In this document: positions 40,204 through 55,187 of the stretch, piece after piece
How positions within the stretch are numbered: position 1 is the stretch's first letter
How the letters are laid out: every line of letters starts with the position of its first letter
DNA from: Atherix ibis
Lineage: Eukaryota; Arthropoda; Insecta; Diptera; Athericidae
Assembly: GCA_958298945.1 (NCBI GenBank)
Contig: OY282608.1
Location: 21,429,933 to 21,493,932 of the forward strand
Length of the DNA stretch: 64,000 nucleotides
Direction of reading: 5' to 3'
Made by a program: the position numbers and the translations under genes
Notes under the pieces: generated by a model
Told to the model about the DNA's origin: nothing
The model's database searches: none
What the model saw: the letters and a program-made list of their open reading frames with translations, nothing else

Positions 40204-43200
40204 CCAACAAGCCAACAAACCAACAAACCGACAAACCAAAAAACCAACAAAACAACAAACCAACAAACCAACAAACCAACAAACCAACAAACCAACAAAC
40301 CAACAAGCCAACAAATCAACAAAACAACAAACCAACAAGCCAACAAACCAACAAGCCAACAAACTAACAAACCAACAAACCAAGTAACCAAAAGGCCAAC
40401 AAACTAACAAACCAACAAGCCAACAAACCAACAAGCCAACAAGCCAACAAACCAACAAACCAGCAAAGCAACAAACCAAAAAACCAACAAACCAACAAAC
40501 CATCAAACGAACAAAGCAACAAGCCAACAAGCCAACAAACCAACAAACCAACAAGCCAACAAACCAACAAACCAACAAGCCAACAAGCCAACAAACCAAC
40601 AAACCAACAAACCAACAAGCCAACAAACCAACAAACCAACAAGCCAACAAACCAACAAACCAACAAACCAACAAACCAACAAGCCAACAAGCCAACAAAC
40701 CAACAAACGAACAAGCCAACAAACCAACAAACCAACATGCCAACAAACCAACAAACTAAGTAACCAACAAGCCAACAAACCAACAAACCAACAAGCCAAC
40801 AAGCCAACAAACAAACAAACCAACAAACCAACAAACCAACAAACCAAGTAACCAACAAACCAACAAACCATCAAACGAACAAAGCAACAAACCAACAAAC
40901 CAACAAACCAACAAGCCAACAAACCAACAAACAAATAAACCAACAAACCAACAAACCAACAAACCAACAAACCAACAAACCAAAAAACCAACAAACCAAC
41001 GAACCAACAAGCCAACAAGCCAACAAACCAACAAACCAACAAACCAACAAACCAACAAACCAACAAACCAACAAACCAACAAGCCAACAAACCAACAAAC
41101 AAATAAACCAACAAACCAACAAACCAACAAACCAACAAACCAACAAACCAAAAAACCAACAAACCAACAAGCCAACAAGCCAACAAACAAACAAACTAAC
41201 AAACCAACAAACCAACTAGCCAACAAACCAACAAACTAAGTAACCAACAAGCCAACAAACCAACAAACCAACAAGCCAACAAGCCAACAAACCAACAAAC
41301 CAACAAGCCAACAAACCAACAAACCACCAAACTAACAAACCAACAAACCAACAAACCGACAAACCAACAAGCCAACAAACCAACAAACAAATAAACCAAC
41401 AAACCAAAAAACCAACAAACCAACAAACCAACAAGCCAACAAACCAACAAACCAACAAACCAACAAACCAACAAACCAAGTAACCAACAAGCCAACAAAC
41501 CAACAAACCAACAAGTCAACAAACCAACAAACCAACAAGCCAACAAACCAACAAACCTACAAACCAACAAACGAACAAACCAACAAGCCAACAAACCAAC
41601 AAACCAACAAACCAACAAGCCAACAAACCAACAAGCCAAAAAACTAACAAACCAACAAACCAACAAACCAACAAACCAACAAACCAAGTAACTAAAAAGC
41701 CAACAAACTAACAAACCAACAAGCCAACAAGCCAAAAAACCAACAAACCAAGTAACTAAAAAGCCAACAAACTAACAAACTAACAAACCAACAAAGCAAC
41801 AAACCAAAAAACCAATAAACCAAAAAACCAACAAACCAACAAACCATCAAACGAACAAAGTAACAAGCCAACAAGCCAACAAACCAACAAACCAACAAGC
41901 CAACAAACCAACAAACCAACAAGCCAACAAGCTAACAAACCAACAAACCAACAAACCAACAAGCCAACAAACCAACAAACCAACAAGCCAACAAACCAAC
42001 AAACCAACAAACCAACAAGCCAACAAACCAACAAACCGACAAACCAAAAAACCAACAAAACAACAAACCAACAAACCAACAAACCAACAAACCAACAAAC
42101 CAACAAACCAACAAGCCAACAAATCAACAAAACAACAAACCAACAAGCCAACAAACCAACAAGCCAACAAACTAACAAACCAACAAACCAAGTAACCAAA
42201 AAGCCAACAAACTAACAAACCAACAAGCCAACAAACCAACAAGCCAACAAGCCAACAAACCAACAAACCAGCAAAGCAACAAACCAAAAAATCAACAAAC
42301 CAAAAAACCAACAAACCAACAAACCATCAAACGAACAAAGCAACAAGCCAACAAGCCAACAAACCAACAAACCAACAAGCCAACAAACCAACAAACCAAC
42401 AAGCCAACAAGCCAACAAACCAACAAACCAACAAACCAACAAGCCAACAAACCAACAAACCAACAAGCCAACAAACCAACAAACCAACAAACCAACAAAC
42501 CAACAAGCCAACAAGCCAACAAACCAACAAACGAACAAGCCAACAAACCAACAAACCAACATGCCAACAAACCAACAAACTAAGTAACCAACAAGCCAAC
42601 AAACCAACAAACCAACAAGCCAACAAGCCAACAAACCAACAAACCAACAAACCAACAAACCAACAAACAAAGTAACCAACAAACCAACAAACCATCAAAC
42701 GAACAAAGCAACAAACCAACAAACCAACAAACCAACAAGCCAACAAACCAACAAACAAATAAACCAACAAACCAACAAACCAACAAACCAACAAACCAAC
42801 AAACCAAAAAACCAACAAACCAACGAACCAACAAGCCAACAAGCCAACAAACCAACAAACCAACAAACCAACAAACCAACAAGCCAACAAACCAACAAAC
42901 CAACAAACCAACAAACCAACAAACCAACAAGCCAACAAACCAACAAACAAATAAACCAACAAACCAACAAACCAACAAACCAACAAACCAACAAACCAAA
43001 AAACCAACAAACCAACAAGCCAACAAGCCAACAAACAAACAAACTAAGAAACCAACAAACCAACTAGCCAACAAACCAACAAACTAAGTAACCAACAAGC
43101 CAACAAACCAACAAACCAACAAGCCAACAAGCCAACAAACCAACAAACCAACAAGCCAACAAACCAACAAACCACCAAACTAACAAACCAACAAACCAAC

Positions 43201-44340
43201 AAACCGACAAACCAACAAGCCAACAAACCAACAAACAAATAAACCAACAAACCAAAAAACCAACAAACCAACAAACCAACAAACCAACAAACCAACAAGC
43301 CAACAAACCAACAAACCAACAAACCAACAAACCAAGTAACCAACAAGCCAACAAACCAACAAACCAACAAGCCAACAAACCAACAAACCAACAAGCCAAC
43401 AAACCAACAAACCTACAAACCAACAAACGAACAAACCAACAAGCCAACAAACCAACAAACCAACAAACCAACAAGCCAACAAACCAACAAGCCAAAAAAC
43501 TAACAAACCAACAAACCAACAAACCAACAAACCAACAAACCAAGTAACTAAAAAGCCAACAAACTAACAAACCAACAAGCCAACAAGCCAACAAGCCAAC
43601 AAACCAACAAACCAACAAGCCAACAAACCAACAAGCCAACAAACCAACAAACCAACAAACCAACAAACCAAGTAACTAAAAAGCCAACAAACTAACAAAC
43701 CAACAAGCCAACAAACCAACAAGCCAACAAACCAAAAAACCAACAAGCCAACAAACCAACAAACCAACAAACCAACAAGCCAACAAACCAACAAACCAAC
43801 AAACCAAAAAACCAACAAACCAACAAGCCAACAAACCAACAAACTAACAAGCCAAGAAGCCAACATACCAACAAGCCAACAAACCAACAAACCAACAAGC
43901 CAACAAACCAACAAACCAACAAACCAACAAGCCAACAAACCAACAAACAAATAAACCAACAAACCAACAAACGAACAAACTAACAAACCAAAAAACCAAC
44001 AAACCAACGAACCAACAAGCCAACAAGCCAAAAAACCAACAAACCAACAAACCAACAAGCCAACAAACCAACAAACCAACAAACCAACAAACCAACAAGC
44101 CAACAAACCAATAAAAAAATAAACCAACAAACCAACAAACCAACAAACCAACAAGCCAACAAACCAACAAACCAACAAGCCAACAAACCAACAAACCAAC
44201 AAACCAACAAGCCAACAAACCAACAAACCAACAACCCAAAAAACCAACAAACCAACAAGCCAACAAACCAACAAACTAACAAGCCAACAAGCCAACAAAC
44301 CAACAAACCAACAAACCAACAAGCCAACAAACCAACAAAC
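40204..44340. repeat. 4648-nt higher-order unit, copy 2 (4.1 kb shared)
   Basis: This is the apparently identical partner of 35556-39692. Identity ends near 44340, where copy 1 has a CGAACAAA unit (near 39691) and this copy an ordinary one. With no difference seen over about 4.1 kb in a field rich in point variants, the duplication must be very recent, or the two were homogenised by conversion, or it is an assembly artefact. No gene. Confidence 0.83.
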
Positions 44341-45650
44341 CAACAAGCCAACAAACCAACAAACCAACAAACCAACAAACCAACAAACCAACAAACCAAC
44401 AAACCAACAAGCCAACACACCAACAAACCAACAAGCCAAAAAACCAACAAGCCAACAAACCAAAAAACCAACAAACCAGCAAGCCAACAAACCAACAAAC
44501 CAACAAGCCAACAAACCAACAAACCAACAAACCAACAAACCAACAAGCCAACAAGCCAACAAACCAACAAACGAACAAGCCAACAAACCAACAAACCAAC
44601 ATGCCAACAAACCAACAAACTAAGTAACCAACAAGCCAACAAACCAACAAACCAACAAGCCAACAAGCCAACAAACCAACAAACCAACAAGCCAACAAGC
44701 CAACAAACCAACAAACCAACAAACCAACAAGCCAACAAACCAACAAGCCAACAAACCAACAAACCAATCAACCAAAAAGCCAACAAACTAACTAACCAAC
44801 AAGCCAACCAACCAACAAGCCAACAAGCCAACAAACCAACAAACCAACAAAGCAACAAACCAAAAAACCAACAAACCAAAAAACCAACAAACCAACAAAC
44901 CATCAAACGAACAAAGTAACAAGCCAACAAGCCAACAAACCAACAAACCAACAAGCCAACAAACCAACAAACCAACAAGCCAACAAGCCAACAAACCAAC
45001 AAACCAACAAACCAACAAGCCAACAAACCAACAAACCAACAAGCCAACAAACCAACAAACCAACAAACCAACAAGCCAACAAACCAACAAACCGACAAAC
45101 CAAAAAACCAACAAAACAACAAACCAACAAACCAACAAACCAACAAACCAACAAACCAACAAACCAACAAGCCAACAAATCAACAAAACAACAAACCAAC
45201 AAGCCAACAAACCAACAAGCCAACAAACTAACAAACCAACAAACCAAGTAACCAAAAAGCCAACAAACTAACAAACCAACAAGCCAACAAACCAACAAGC
45301 CAACAAGCCAACAAACCAACAAACCAGCAAAGCAACAAACCAAAAAACCAACAAACCAAAAAACCAACAAACCAACAAACCATCAAACGAACAAAGCAAC
45401 AAGCCAACAAGCCAACAAACCAACAAACCAACAAGCCAACAAACCAACAAACCAACAAGCCAACAAGCCAACAAACCAACAAACCAACAAACCAACAAGC
45501 CAACAAACCAACAAACCAACAAGCCAACAAACCAACAAACCAACAAACCAACAAACCAACAAGCCAACAAGCCAACAAACCAACAAACGAACAAGTCAAC
45601 AAACCAACAAACCAACATGCCAACAAACCAGCAAACTAAGTAACCAACAA
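44341..45650. repeat. Array segment between two duplicated regions
   Basis: This segment has words of the same families as 34.8-35.9 kb: CCAATCAA near 44766, the CCATCAAA/CGAACAAA word near 44900 and 45380, and CCAGCAAA next to GCAACAAA. The 44788-45255 region translates in reverse much like 35276-35743. It keeps register 4 modulo 8. No gene. Confidence 0.68.
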
Positions 45651-48600
45651 GCCAACAAACCAACAAACCAACAAGCCAACAAGCCAACAAACCAACAAAC
45701 CAACAAACCAACAAACCAACAAACCAAGTAACCAACAAACCAACAAACCATTAAACGAACAAAGCAACAAACCAACAAACCAACAAACCAACAAGCCAAC
45801 AAACCAACAAACAAATAAACCAACAAACCAACAAACCAACAAACCAACAAACCAACAAACCAAAAAACCAACAAACCAACGAACCAACAAGCCAACAAGC
45901 CAACAAACCAACAAACCAACAAACCAACAAGCCAACAAACCAACAAACCAACAAACCAACAAGCCAACAAACCAACAAACAAATAAACCAACAAACCAAC
46001 AAACCAACAAACCAACAAACCAACAAACCAAAAAACCAACAAACCAACAAGCCAACAAGCCAACAAACCAACAAACTAACAAACCAACAAACCAACTAGC
46101 CAACAAACCAACAAACCAACAAACTAAGTAACCAACAAGCCAACAAACCAACAAACCAACAAGCCAACAAGCCAACAAGCCAACAAACCAACAAACCAAC
46201 AAGCCAACAAACCAACAAACCACCAAACTAACAAACCAACAAACCAACAAACCGACAAACCAACAAGCCAACAAACCAACAAACAAATAAACCAACAAAC
46301 CAAAAAACCAACAAACCAACAAACCAACAAGCCAACAAACCAGCAAACCAACAAACCAACAAACCAAGTAACCAACAAGCCAACAAACCAACAAACCAAC
46401 AAGCCAACAAACCAACAAACCAACAAGCCAACAAACCAACAAACCTACAAACCAACAAACGAACAAACCAACAAGCCAACAAACCAACAAACCAACAAAC
46501 CAACAAGCCAACAAACCAACAAGCCAAAAAACTAACAAACCTACAAACCAACAAACCAACAAACCAAAAAACCTAGTAACTAAAAAGCCAACAAACTAAC
46601 AAACCAACAAGCCAACAAGCCAACAAGCCAACAAACCAACAAACCAACAAGCCAACAAACCAACAAGCCAACAAACCAACAAACCAACAAACCAACAAAC
46701 CAAGTAACTAAAAAGCCAACAAACTAACAAACCAACAAGCCAACAAACCAACAAGCCAACAAACCAAAAAACCAACAAGCCAACAAACCAACAAACCAAC
46801 AAACCAACAAGCCAACAAACCAACAAACCAACAAACCAAAAAACCAGCAAACCAACAAGCCAACAAACCAACAAACTAACAAGCCAACAAGCCAACATAC
46901 CAACAAGCCAACAAACCAACAAACCAACAAGCCAACAAACCAACAAACCAACAAACCAACAAGCCAACAAACCAACAAACAAATAAACCAACAAACCAAC
47001 AAACGAACAAACTAACAAACCAAAAAACCAACAAACCAACGAACCAACAAGCCAACAAGCCAAAAAACCAACAAACCAACAAACCAACAAGCCAACAAAC
47101 CAACAAACCAACAAACCAACAAACCAACAAGCCAACAAACCAATAAAAAAATAAACCAACAAACCAACAAACCAACAAACCAACAAGCCAACAAACCAAC
47201 AAACCAACAAGCCAACAAACCAACAAACCAACAAACCAACAAGCCAACAAACCAACAAACCAACAACCCAAAAAACAACAAACCAACAAGCCAACAAACC
47301 AACAAACTAACAAGCCAACAAGCCAACAAACCAACAAACCAACAAACCAACAAGCCAACAAACCAACAAACCAACAAGCCAACAAACCAACAAACCAACA
47401 AACCAACAAGCCAACAAACCAACAAACCAACAACCCAAAAAACAACAAACCAACAAGCCAACAAACCAACAAACCAACAAGCCAACAAACCAACAAACCA
47501 ACAAACCAACAAACCAACAAACCAACAAACCAACAAACCAACAAGCCAACAAACCAACAAACCAACAAGCCAAAAAACCAACAAGCCAACAAACCAACAA
47601 ACCAACAAACCAGCAAGCCAACAAACCAACAAACCAACAAACCAAGTAACCAACAAACCAACAAACCATTAAACGAACAAAGCAACAAACCAACAAACCA
47701 ACAAACCAACAAGCCAACAAGCCAACAAACAAATAAACCAACAAACCAACAAACCAACAAACCAACAAACCAACAAACCAAAAAACCAACAAACCAACGA
47801 ACCAACAAGCCAACAAGCCAACAAACCAACAAACCAACAAACCAACAAGCCAACAAACCAACAAACCAACAAACCAACAAGCCAACAAACCAACAAACAA
47901 ATAAACCAACAAACCAACAAACCAACAAACCAACAAACCAACAAACCAAAAAACCAACAAACCAACAAGCCAACAAGCCAACAAACCAACAAACTAACAA
48001 ACCAACAAACCAACTAGCCAACAAACCAACAAACTAAGTAACCAACAAGCCAACAAACCAACAAACCAACAAGCCAACAAGCCAACAAACCAACAAACCA
48101 ACAAGCCAACAAACCAACAAACCACCAAACTAACAAACCAACAAACCAACAAACCGACAAACCAACAAGCCAACAAACCAACAAACAAATAAACCAACAA
48201 ACCAAAAAACCAACAAACCAACAAACCAACAAGCCAACAAACCAGCAAACCAACAAACCAACAAACCAAGTAACCAACAAGCCAACAAACCAACAAACCA
48301 ACAAGCCAACAAACCAACAAACCAACAAGCCAACAAACCAACAAACCTACAAACCAACAAACGAACAAACCAACAAGCCAACAAACCAACAAACCAACAA
48401 ACCAACAAGCCAACAAACCAACAAGCCAAAAAACTAACAAACCAACAAACCAACAAACCAACAAACCAAAAAACCTAGTAACTAAAAAGCCAACAAACTA
48501 ACAAACCAACAAGCCAACAAGCCAACAAGCCAACAAACCAACAAACCAACAAGCCAACAAACTAACAAGCCAACAAACCAACAAACCAACAAACCAACAA

Positions 48601-49400
48601 ACCAAGTAACTAAAAAGCCAACAAACTAACAAACCAACAAGCCAACAAACCAACAAGCCAACAAACCAAAAAACCAACAAGCCAACAAACCAACAAACCA
48701 ACAAACCAACAAGCCAACAAACCAACAAACCAACAAACCAAAAAACCAGCAAACCAACAAGCCAACAAACCAACAAACTAACAAGCCAACAAGCCAACAT
48801 ACCAACAAGCCAACAAACCAACAAACCAACAAGCCAACAAACCAACAAACCAACAAACCAACAAGCCAACAAACCAACAAACAAATAAACCAACAAACCA
48901 ACAAACGAACAAACTAACAAACCAAAAAACCAACAAACCAACGAACCAACAAGCCAACAAGCCAAAAAACCAACAAACCAACAAACCAACAAGCCAACAA
49001 ACCAACAAACCAACAAACCAACAAACCAACAAGCCAACAAACCAATAAAAAAATAAACCAACAAACCAACAAACCAACAAACCAACAAGCCAACAAACCA
49101 ACAAACCAACAAGCCAACAAACCAACAAACCAACAAACCAACAAGCCAACAAACCAACAAACCAACAACCCAAAAAACAACAAACCAACAAGCCAACAAA
49201 CCATCAAACTAACAAGCCAACAAGCCAACAAACCAACAAACCAACAAACCAACAAGCCAACAAGCCAACAAACCAACAAACCAACAAGCCAACAAACCAA
49301 CAAACCAACAAACCAACAAGCCAACAAACCAACAAACCAACAACCCAAAAAACAACAAACCAACAAGCCAACAAACCAACAAACCAACAAGCCAACAAAC
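45651..49400. repeat. Lag-1902 tandem duplication
   Basis: About 45.7-47.4 kb is repeated at about 47.6-49.4 kb. Lag is 1918 in the first part (45751/47669) and 1902 later (46572/48474, 46724/48626), a loss of two whole units in the second copy. The rare word with CCTAGTAA followed by CTAAAAAG occurs only at 46572 and 48474, one per copy. Each copy also ends with two 7-nt units after CCAAAAAA (47276 and 47443; 49178 and 49353). Reverse translations of 46596-47297 and 48498-49199 differ at one residue of 233. No gene. Confidence 0.8.
47276..47282. other. Register-shift family: 7-nt unit CAACAAA after CCAAAAAA
   Basis: The first C of the unit is missing after CCAACAAC and CCAAAAAA. It is found at 47276-47282, 47443-47449, 49178-49184 and 49353-49359, two per copy of the lag-1902 duplication. 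Counterparts without the deletion (CCAACAAC, CCAAAAAA, normal unit) occur near 39590, 39955, 44235 and 63375, so the deletion is derived within this family. Confidence 0.88.
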
Positions 49401-50671
49401 CAACAAACCAACAAACCAACAAACCAACAAACCAACAAACCAACAAACCAACAAGCCAACAAACCAACAAACCAACAAGCCAAAAAACCAACAAGCCAAC
49501 AAACCAACAAACCAACAAACCAGCAAGCCAACAAACCAACAAACCAACAAACCAACAAACCAACAAACCAACAAACCAACAAACAAACAAGCCAACAAGC
49601 CAACAAACCAACAAACCAACAAAGCAACAAGCCAACAAACCAACAAGCCAACAAACCAACAAACCAAGTAACCAAAAAGCCAACAAACTAACAAACCAAC
49701 AAGCCAACCAACCAACAAGCCAACAAGCCAACAAACCAACACACCAAAAAAGCAACAAACCAAAAAACCAACAAACCAAAAAACCAACAAACCAACAAAC
49801 CATCAAACGAACAAAGTAACAAGCCAACAAGCCAACAAACCAACAAACCAACAAGCCAACAAACCAACAAACCAACAAGCCAACAAGCCAACAAGCCAAC
49901 AAACCAACAAACCAACAAACCAAGTAACCAACAAACCAACAAACCATCAAACGAACAAAGCAACAAACCAACAAACCAACAAACCAACAAGCCAACAAAC
50001 CAACAAACAAATAAACCAACAAACCAACAAACCAACAAACCGACAAACCAAAAAACCAACAAACCAACGAACCAACAAGCCAACAAGCCAACAAACCAAC
50101 AAACCAACAAACCAACAAACCAACAAACCAACAAACCAACAAACCAACAAACTAAAAAACCAACAAACCAACAAACCAACAAACCAACATACCAACAAAC
50201 CAACAAGCCAAGAAGCCAACAAACCAACAAACCAACAAACCAACAAGCCAACAAACCAAAAAGCCAACAAAACAACAAACCAACAAACCAAGTAACCAAA
50301 AAGCAAACAAACTAACAAACCAACAAGCCAACAAGCCAACAAACCAATAACCCAACAAAGCAACAAGCCAACAAGCCAACAAACCAACAAACCAACAAGC
50401 CAACAAACCAACAAACCAACAAGCCAACAAACCAACCAACCAACAAACCAACAAGCCAACAAACCAACAAACTAAAAAACCAACAAAGCAGCAAACCAAC
50501 AAACCAACAAACCAACAAACCAACAAGCCAACAAGCCAACAAACCAACAAACCAACAAACCAAGTAACCAAAAAACCAACAAACTAACAAACCAACAAGC
50601 CAACAAACCAACAAGCCAACAAGCCAACAAACCAACAAACCAAAAAACCAACAAACCAACAAGTAAACAAG
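49401..50671. repeat. Array segment, mixed words
   Basis: This is a short segment with CCAACCAA near 49708, the GCAACAAA/CCAAAAAA/CCATCAAA word near 49752-49810, and CAAACAAA/GCAGCAAA units near 50310-50480 of the kind seen at 27-28 kb. It resembles 63.6-64.0 kb at the right edge in word order. No gene. Confidence 0.65.
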
Positions 50672-53220
50672 CTAACAAACCAACAAACTACAAACCAACA
50701 AACGAACTAACCAGCAAACCAACAAGCCAACAAGCCAACAAACCAACAAACCAACAAACCAACAAACCAAAAAACTAAGTAACCAACAAGCCAACAAACA
50801 AACAAACCAACAAGCCAACAAGCCAACAAGCCAACAAGCCAACAAAACAACAAACCAACAAACCAACAAGCCAACAAGCCAACAAACCAACAAACCAACA
50901 AACCAACAAACCAAAAAGCCAACAAACCAACAAGCCAACAAAACAACAAACCAACAAACCAAGTAACCAAAAAGCAAACAAACTAACAAACCAACAAGCC
51001 AACAAGCCAACAAACCAATAACCCAACAAAGCAACAAGCCAACAAGCCAACAAACCAACAAACCGACAAGCCAACAAACCAACAAACTAACAAGCCAACA
51101 AGCCAATAAACCAACAAACCAACAAACCAACAAGCCAACAAACCAACAAACCAACAAGCCAACAAACCAACAAACCAACAAACCAACAAACCAACAAGCC
51201 AACAAACCAACAAACCAACAAACTAAAAAACCAACAAAGCAGCAAACCAACAAACCAACAAACCAACAAACAAACAAGCCAACAAACAAACAAACCAAGT
51301 AACCAAAAAACCAACAAACTAACAAACCAACAAGCCAACAAGCCAACAAGCCAACAAGCCAACAAGCCAACAAACCAACAAACCAACAAAGCAACAAACC
51401 AAAAAACCAATAAACCAAAAAACCAACAAACCAACAAACCATCAAACGAACAAAGCAACAAGCCAACAAGGCAACAAACCAACAAACCAAAAAGCCAACA
51501 AACTAACAAACCAACAAGCCAACAAGCCAACAAACCAACAAACCAACAAACCAACAAGCCAACAAACCAACAAACCAACAAGCCAACAAACCAACAAACC
51601 AACAAACCAACAAACCAACAAGCAAACAAGCCAACAAACCATCAAACGAACAAGCCAACAAACCAACAAACCAACAAGCCAACAAACCAACAAACCAACA
51701 AACCAACATGCCAACAAACCAACAAACTAAGTAACCAACAAGCCAACAAACCAACAAACCAACAAGCCAACAAGCCAACAAACCAACAAACCAACAAACC
51801 AACAAACCATCAAACGAACAAAGCAACAAACCAACAAACCAACAAACCAACAAGCCAACAAACCAACAAACAAATAAACCAACAAACCAACAAACAAATA
51901 AACCAACAAACCAACAAACCAACAAACCAACAAACCAACAAACCGACAAACCAACAAGCCAAAAAACCAACAAACCAACGAACCAACAAGCCAACAAGCC
52001 GACAAACCAACAAAGCAACAAACCAACAAGCCAACAAACCAACAAACCAACAAGCCAACAAACCAACAAACAAATAAACCAACAAACCAACAAACCAACA
52101 AACCAACAAACCAACAAACCAACAAACCAACAAACCAAAAAACCAACAAACCAACAAGCCAACAAGCCAACAAACCAACAAACTAACAAACCAACAAACC
52201 AACTAACCAAAAAACCAACAAACCAACAAACTAAGTAATCAACAAGCCAACAAACCAACAAACCAACAAGCCAAGAAGCCAACAAACCAACAAACCAACA
52301 AGCCAACAAACCAACAAACCAACAAACTAACAAACCAACAAACCAACAAACCGACAAACCAACAAGCCAACAAACCAACAAACAAATAAACCAACAAACC
52401 AAAATACCAACAAACCAACAAACCAACAAGCCAACAAACCAACAAACCAACAAACTAACAAACCAAGTAACCAACAAGCCAACAAACCAACAAACCAACA
52501 AGCCAACAAGCCAACAAACCAACAAACCAACAAGCCAACAAACCAACAAACCAACAAACCAACAAACGAACAGACCAACAAGCCAACAAACCAACAAACC
52601 AACAAACCAACAAACCAACAAACCAACAAGCCAAGAAGCCAACAAACCAACAAACCAACAAGCCAACAAACCAACAAACCAACAACCTAACAAACCAACA
52701 AACCAACAAACCGACAAACCAACAAGCCAACAAACCAACAAACAAATAAACCAACAAACCAAAATACCAACAAACCAACAAACCAACAAGCCAACAAACC
52801 AACTAACCAACAAACTAACAAACCAAGTAACCAACAAGCCAACAAACCAACAAACCAACAAGCCAACAAGCCAACAAACCAACAAACCAACAAGCCAACA
52901 AACCAACAAACCAACAAGCCAACAAACCAACAAACCAACAAACCAACAAACAAATAAACCAACAAACCAACAAACAAATAAACCAACAAACCAACAAACC
53001 AACAAACCAACTAACCAACAAGCCAACAAGCCAACACCAACAAAACAACAAACCAAGTAACCAAAAAGCCAACAAACTAACAAACCAACAAGCCAACAAA
53101 CCAACAAACCAACAAACCAACAAGCCAACAAACCAACAAACAAACAAACCAACATACCAACAAACCAACAAACCAACAAACCAACAAACCAAAAAACCAA
53201 CAAACCAACAAGTAAACAAG
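50672..53220. repeat. 2.5-kb higher-order unit, copy 1
   Basis: This unit opens with the 7-nt unit CTACAAA at 50688-50694, followed one unit on by CGAACTAA. It matches the stretch starting at 53221 at lag 2549 (50707/53256, 50983/53532) and at lag 2509 further right (52239/54748, 52327/54836), so the second copy lost five net units inside. Within this copy 52.24-52.45 and 52.6-52.8 kb also resemble each other (CCAAAATA units near 52401 and 52762). A 6-nt unit at 53031-53036 has no match in the second copy. No gene. Confidence 0.75.
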
Positions 53221-55187
53221 CTAACAAACCAACAAACTACAAACCAACAAACGAACTAACCAGCAAACCAACAAGCCAACAAGCCAACAAACCAACAAAC
53301 CAACAAACCAACAAACCAAAAAACTAAGTAACCAACAAGCCAACAAACAAACAAACCAACAAGCCAACAAGCCAACAAGCCAACAAGCCAACAAAACAAC
53401 AAACCAACAAACCAACAAGCCAACAAGCCAACAAACCAACAAACCAACAAACCAACAAACCAAAAAGCCAACAAACCAACAAGCCAACAAAACAACAAAC
53501 CAACAAACCAAGTAACCAAAAAGCAAACAAACTAACAAACCAACAAGCCAACAAGCCAACAAACCAATAACCCAACAAAGCAACAAGCCAACAAGCCAAC
53601 AAACCAACAAACCGACAAGCCAACAAACCAACAAACCAACAAGCCAACAAGCCAATAAACCAACAAACCAACAAACCAACAAGCCAACAAACCAACAAAC
53701 CAACAAGCCAACAAACCAACAAACCAACAAACCAACAAACCAACAAGCCAACAAACCAACAAACCAACAATCTAAAAAACCAACAAAGCAGCAAACCAAC
53801 AAACCAACAAACCAACAAACAAACAAGCCAACAAACAAACAAACCAAGTAACCAAAAAACCAACAAACAAACAAACCAACAAGCCAACAAACCAACAAGC
53901 CAACAAGCCAACAAGCCAACAAACCAACAAACCAACAAAGCAACAAACCAAAAAACCAATAAACCAAAAAACCAACAAACCAACAAACCATCAAACGAAC
54001 AAAGCAACAAGCCAACAAGGCAACAAACCAACAAACCAACAAGCCAACAAACTAACAAACCAACAAGCCAACAAGCCAACAAACCAACAAACCAACAAAC
54101 CAACAAGCCAACAAACCAACAAACCAACAAGCCAACAAACCAACAAACCAACAAACCAACAAACCAACAAGCAAACAAGCCAACAAACCATCAAACGAAC
54201 AAGCCAACAAACCAACAAACCAACAAGCCAACAAACCAACAAACTAAGTAACCAACAAGCCAACAAACCAACAAACCAACAAGCCAACAAGCCAACAAAC
54301 CAACAAACCAACAAACCAACAAACCATCAAACGAACAAAGCAACAAACCAACAAACCAACAAACCAACAAGCCAACAAACCAACAAACAAATAAACCAAC
54401 AAACCAACAAACAAATAAACCAACAAACCAACAAACCAACAAACCAACAAACCAACAAACCGACAAGCCAAAAAACCAACAAACCAACGAACCAACAAGC
54501 CAACAAGCCGACAAACCAACAAAGCAACAAACCAACAAGCCAACAAACCAACAAACCAACAAGCCAACAAACCAACAAACAAATAAACCAACAAACCAAC
54601 AAACCAACAAACCAACAAACCAACAAACCAACAAACCAACAAACCAAAAAACCAACAAACCAACAAGCCAACAAGCCAACAAACCAACAAACTATCAAAC
54701 CAACAAACCAACTAACCAACAAACCAACAAACCAACAAACTAAGTAATCAACAAGCCAACAAACCAACAAACCAACAAGCCAAGAAGCCAACAAACCAAC
54801 AAACCAACAAGCCAACAAACCAACAAACCAACAAACTAACAAACCAACAAACCAACAAACCGACAAACCAACAAGCCAACAAACCAACAAACAAATAAAC
54901 CAACAAACCAAAATACCAACAAACCAACAAACCAACAAGCCAACAAACCAACAAACCAACAAACTAACAAACCAAGTAACCAACAAGCCAACAAACCAAC
55001 AAACCAACAAGCCAACAAGCCAACAAACCAACAAACCAACAAGCCAACAAACCAACAAACCAACAAACCAACAAACGAACAGACCAACAAGCCAACAAAC
55101 CAACAAACCAACAAACCAACAAGCCAACAAATCAACAAGCCAAAAAACCAACAAACCAACAAACCAACAAATTAACAAACCAACAAA
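53221..55187. repeat. 2.5-kb higher-order unit, copy 2
   Basis: This is the partner of 50672-53220, with the 7-nt CTACAAA unit at 53237-53243. Reverse translations of 50707-50970 and 53256-53519 are identical over 87 codons. The lag values fit the register change from 7 to 4 modulo 8. No gene. Confidence 0.75.
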
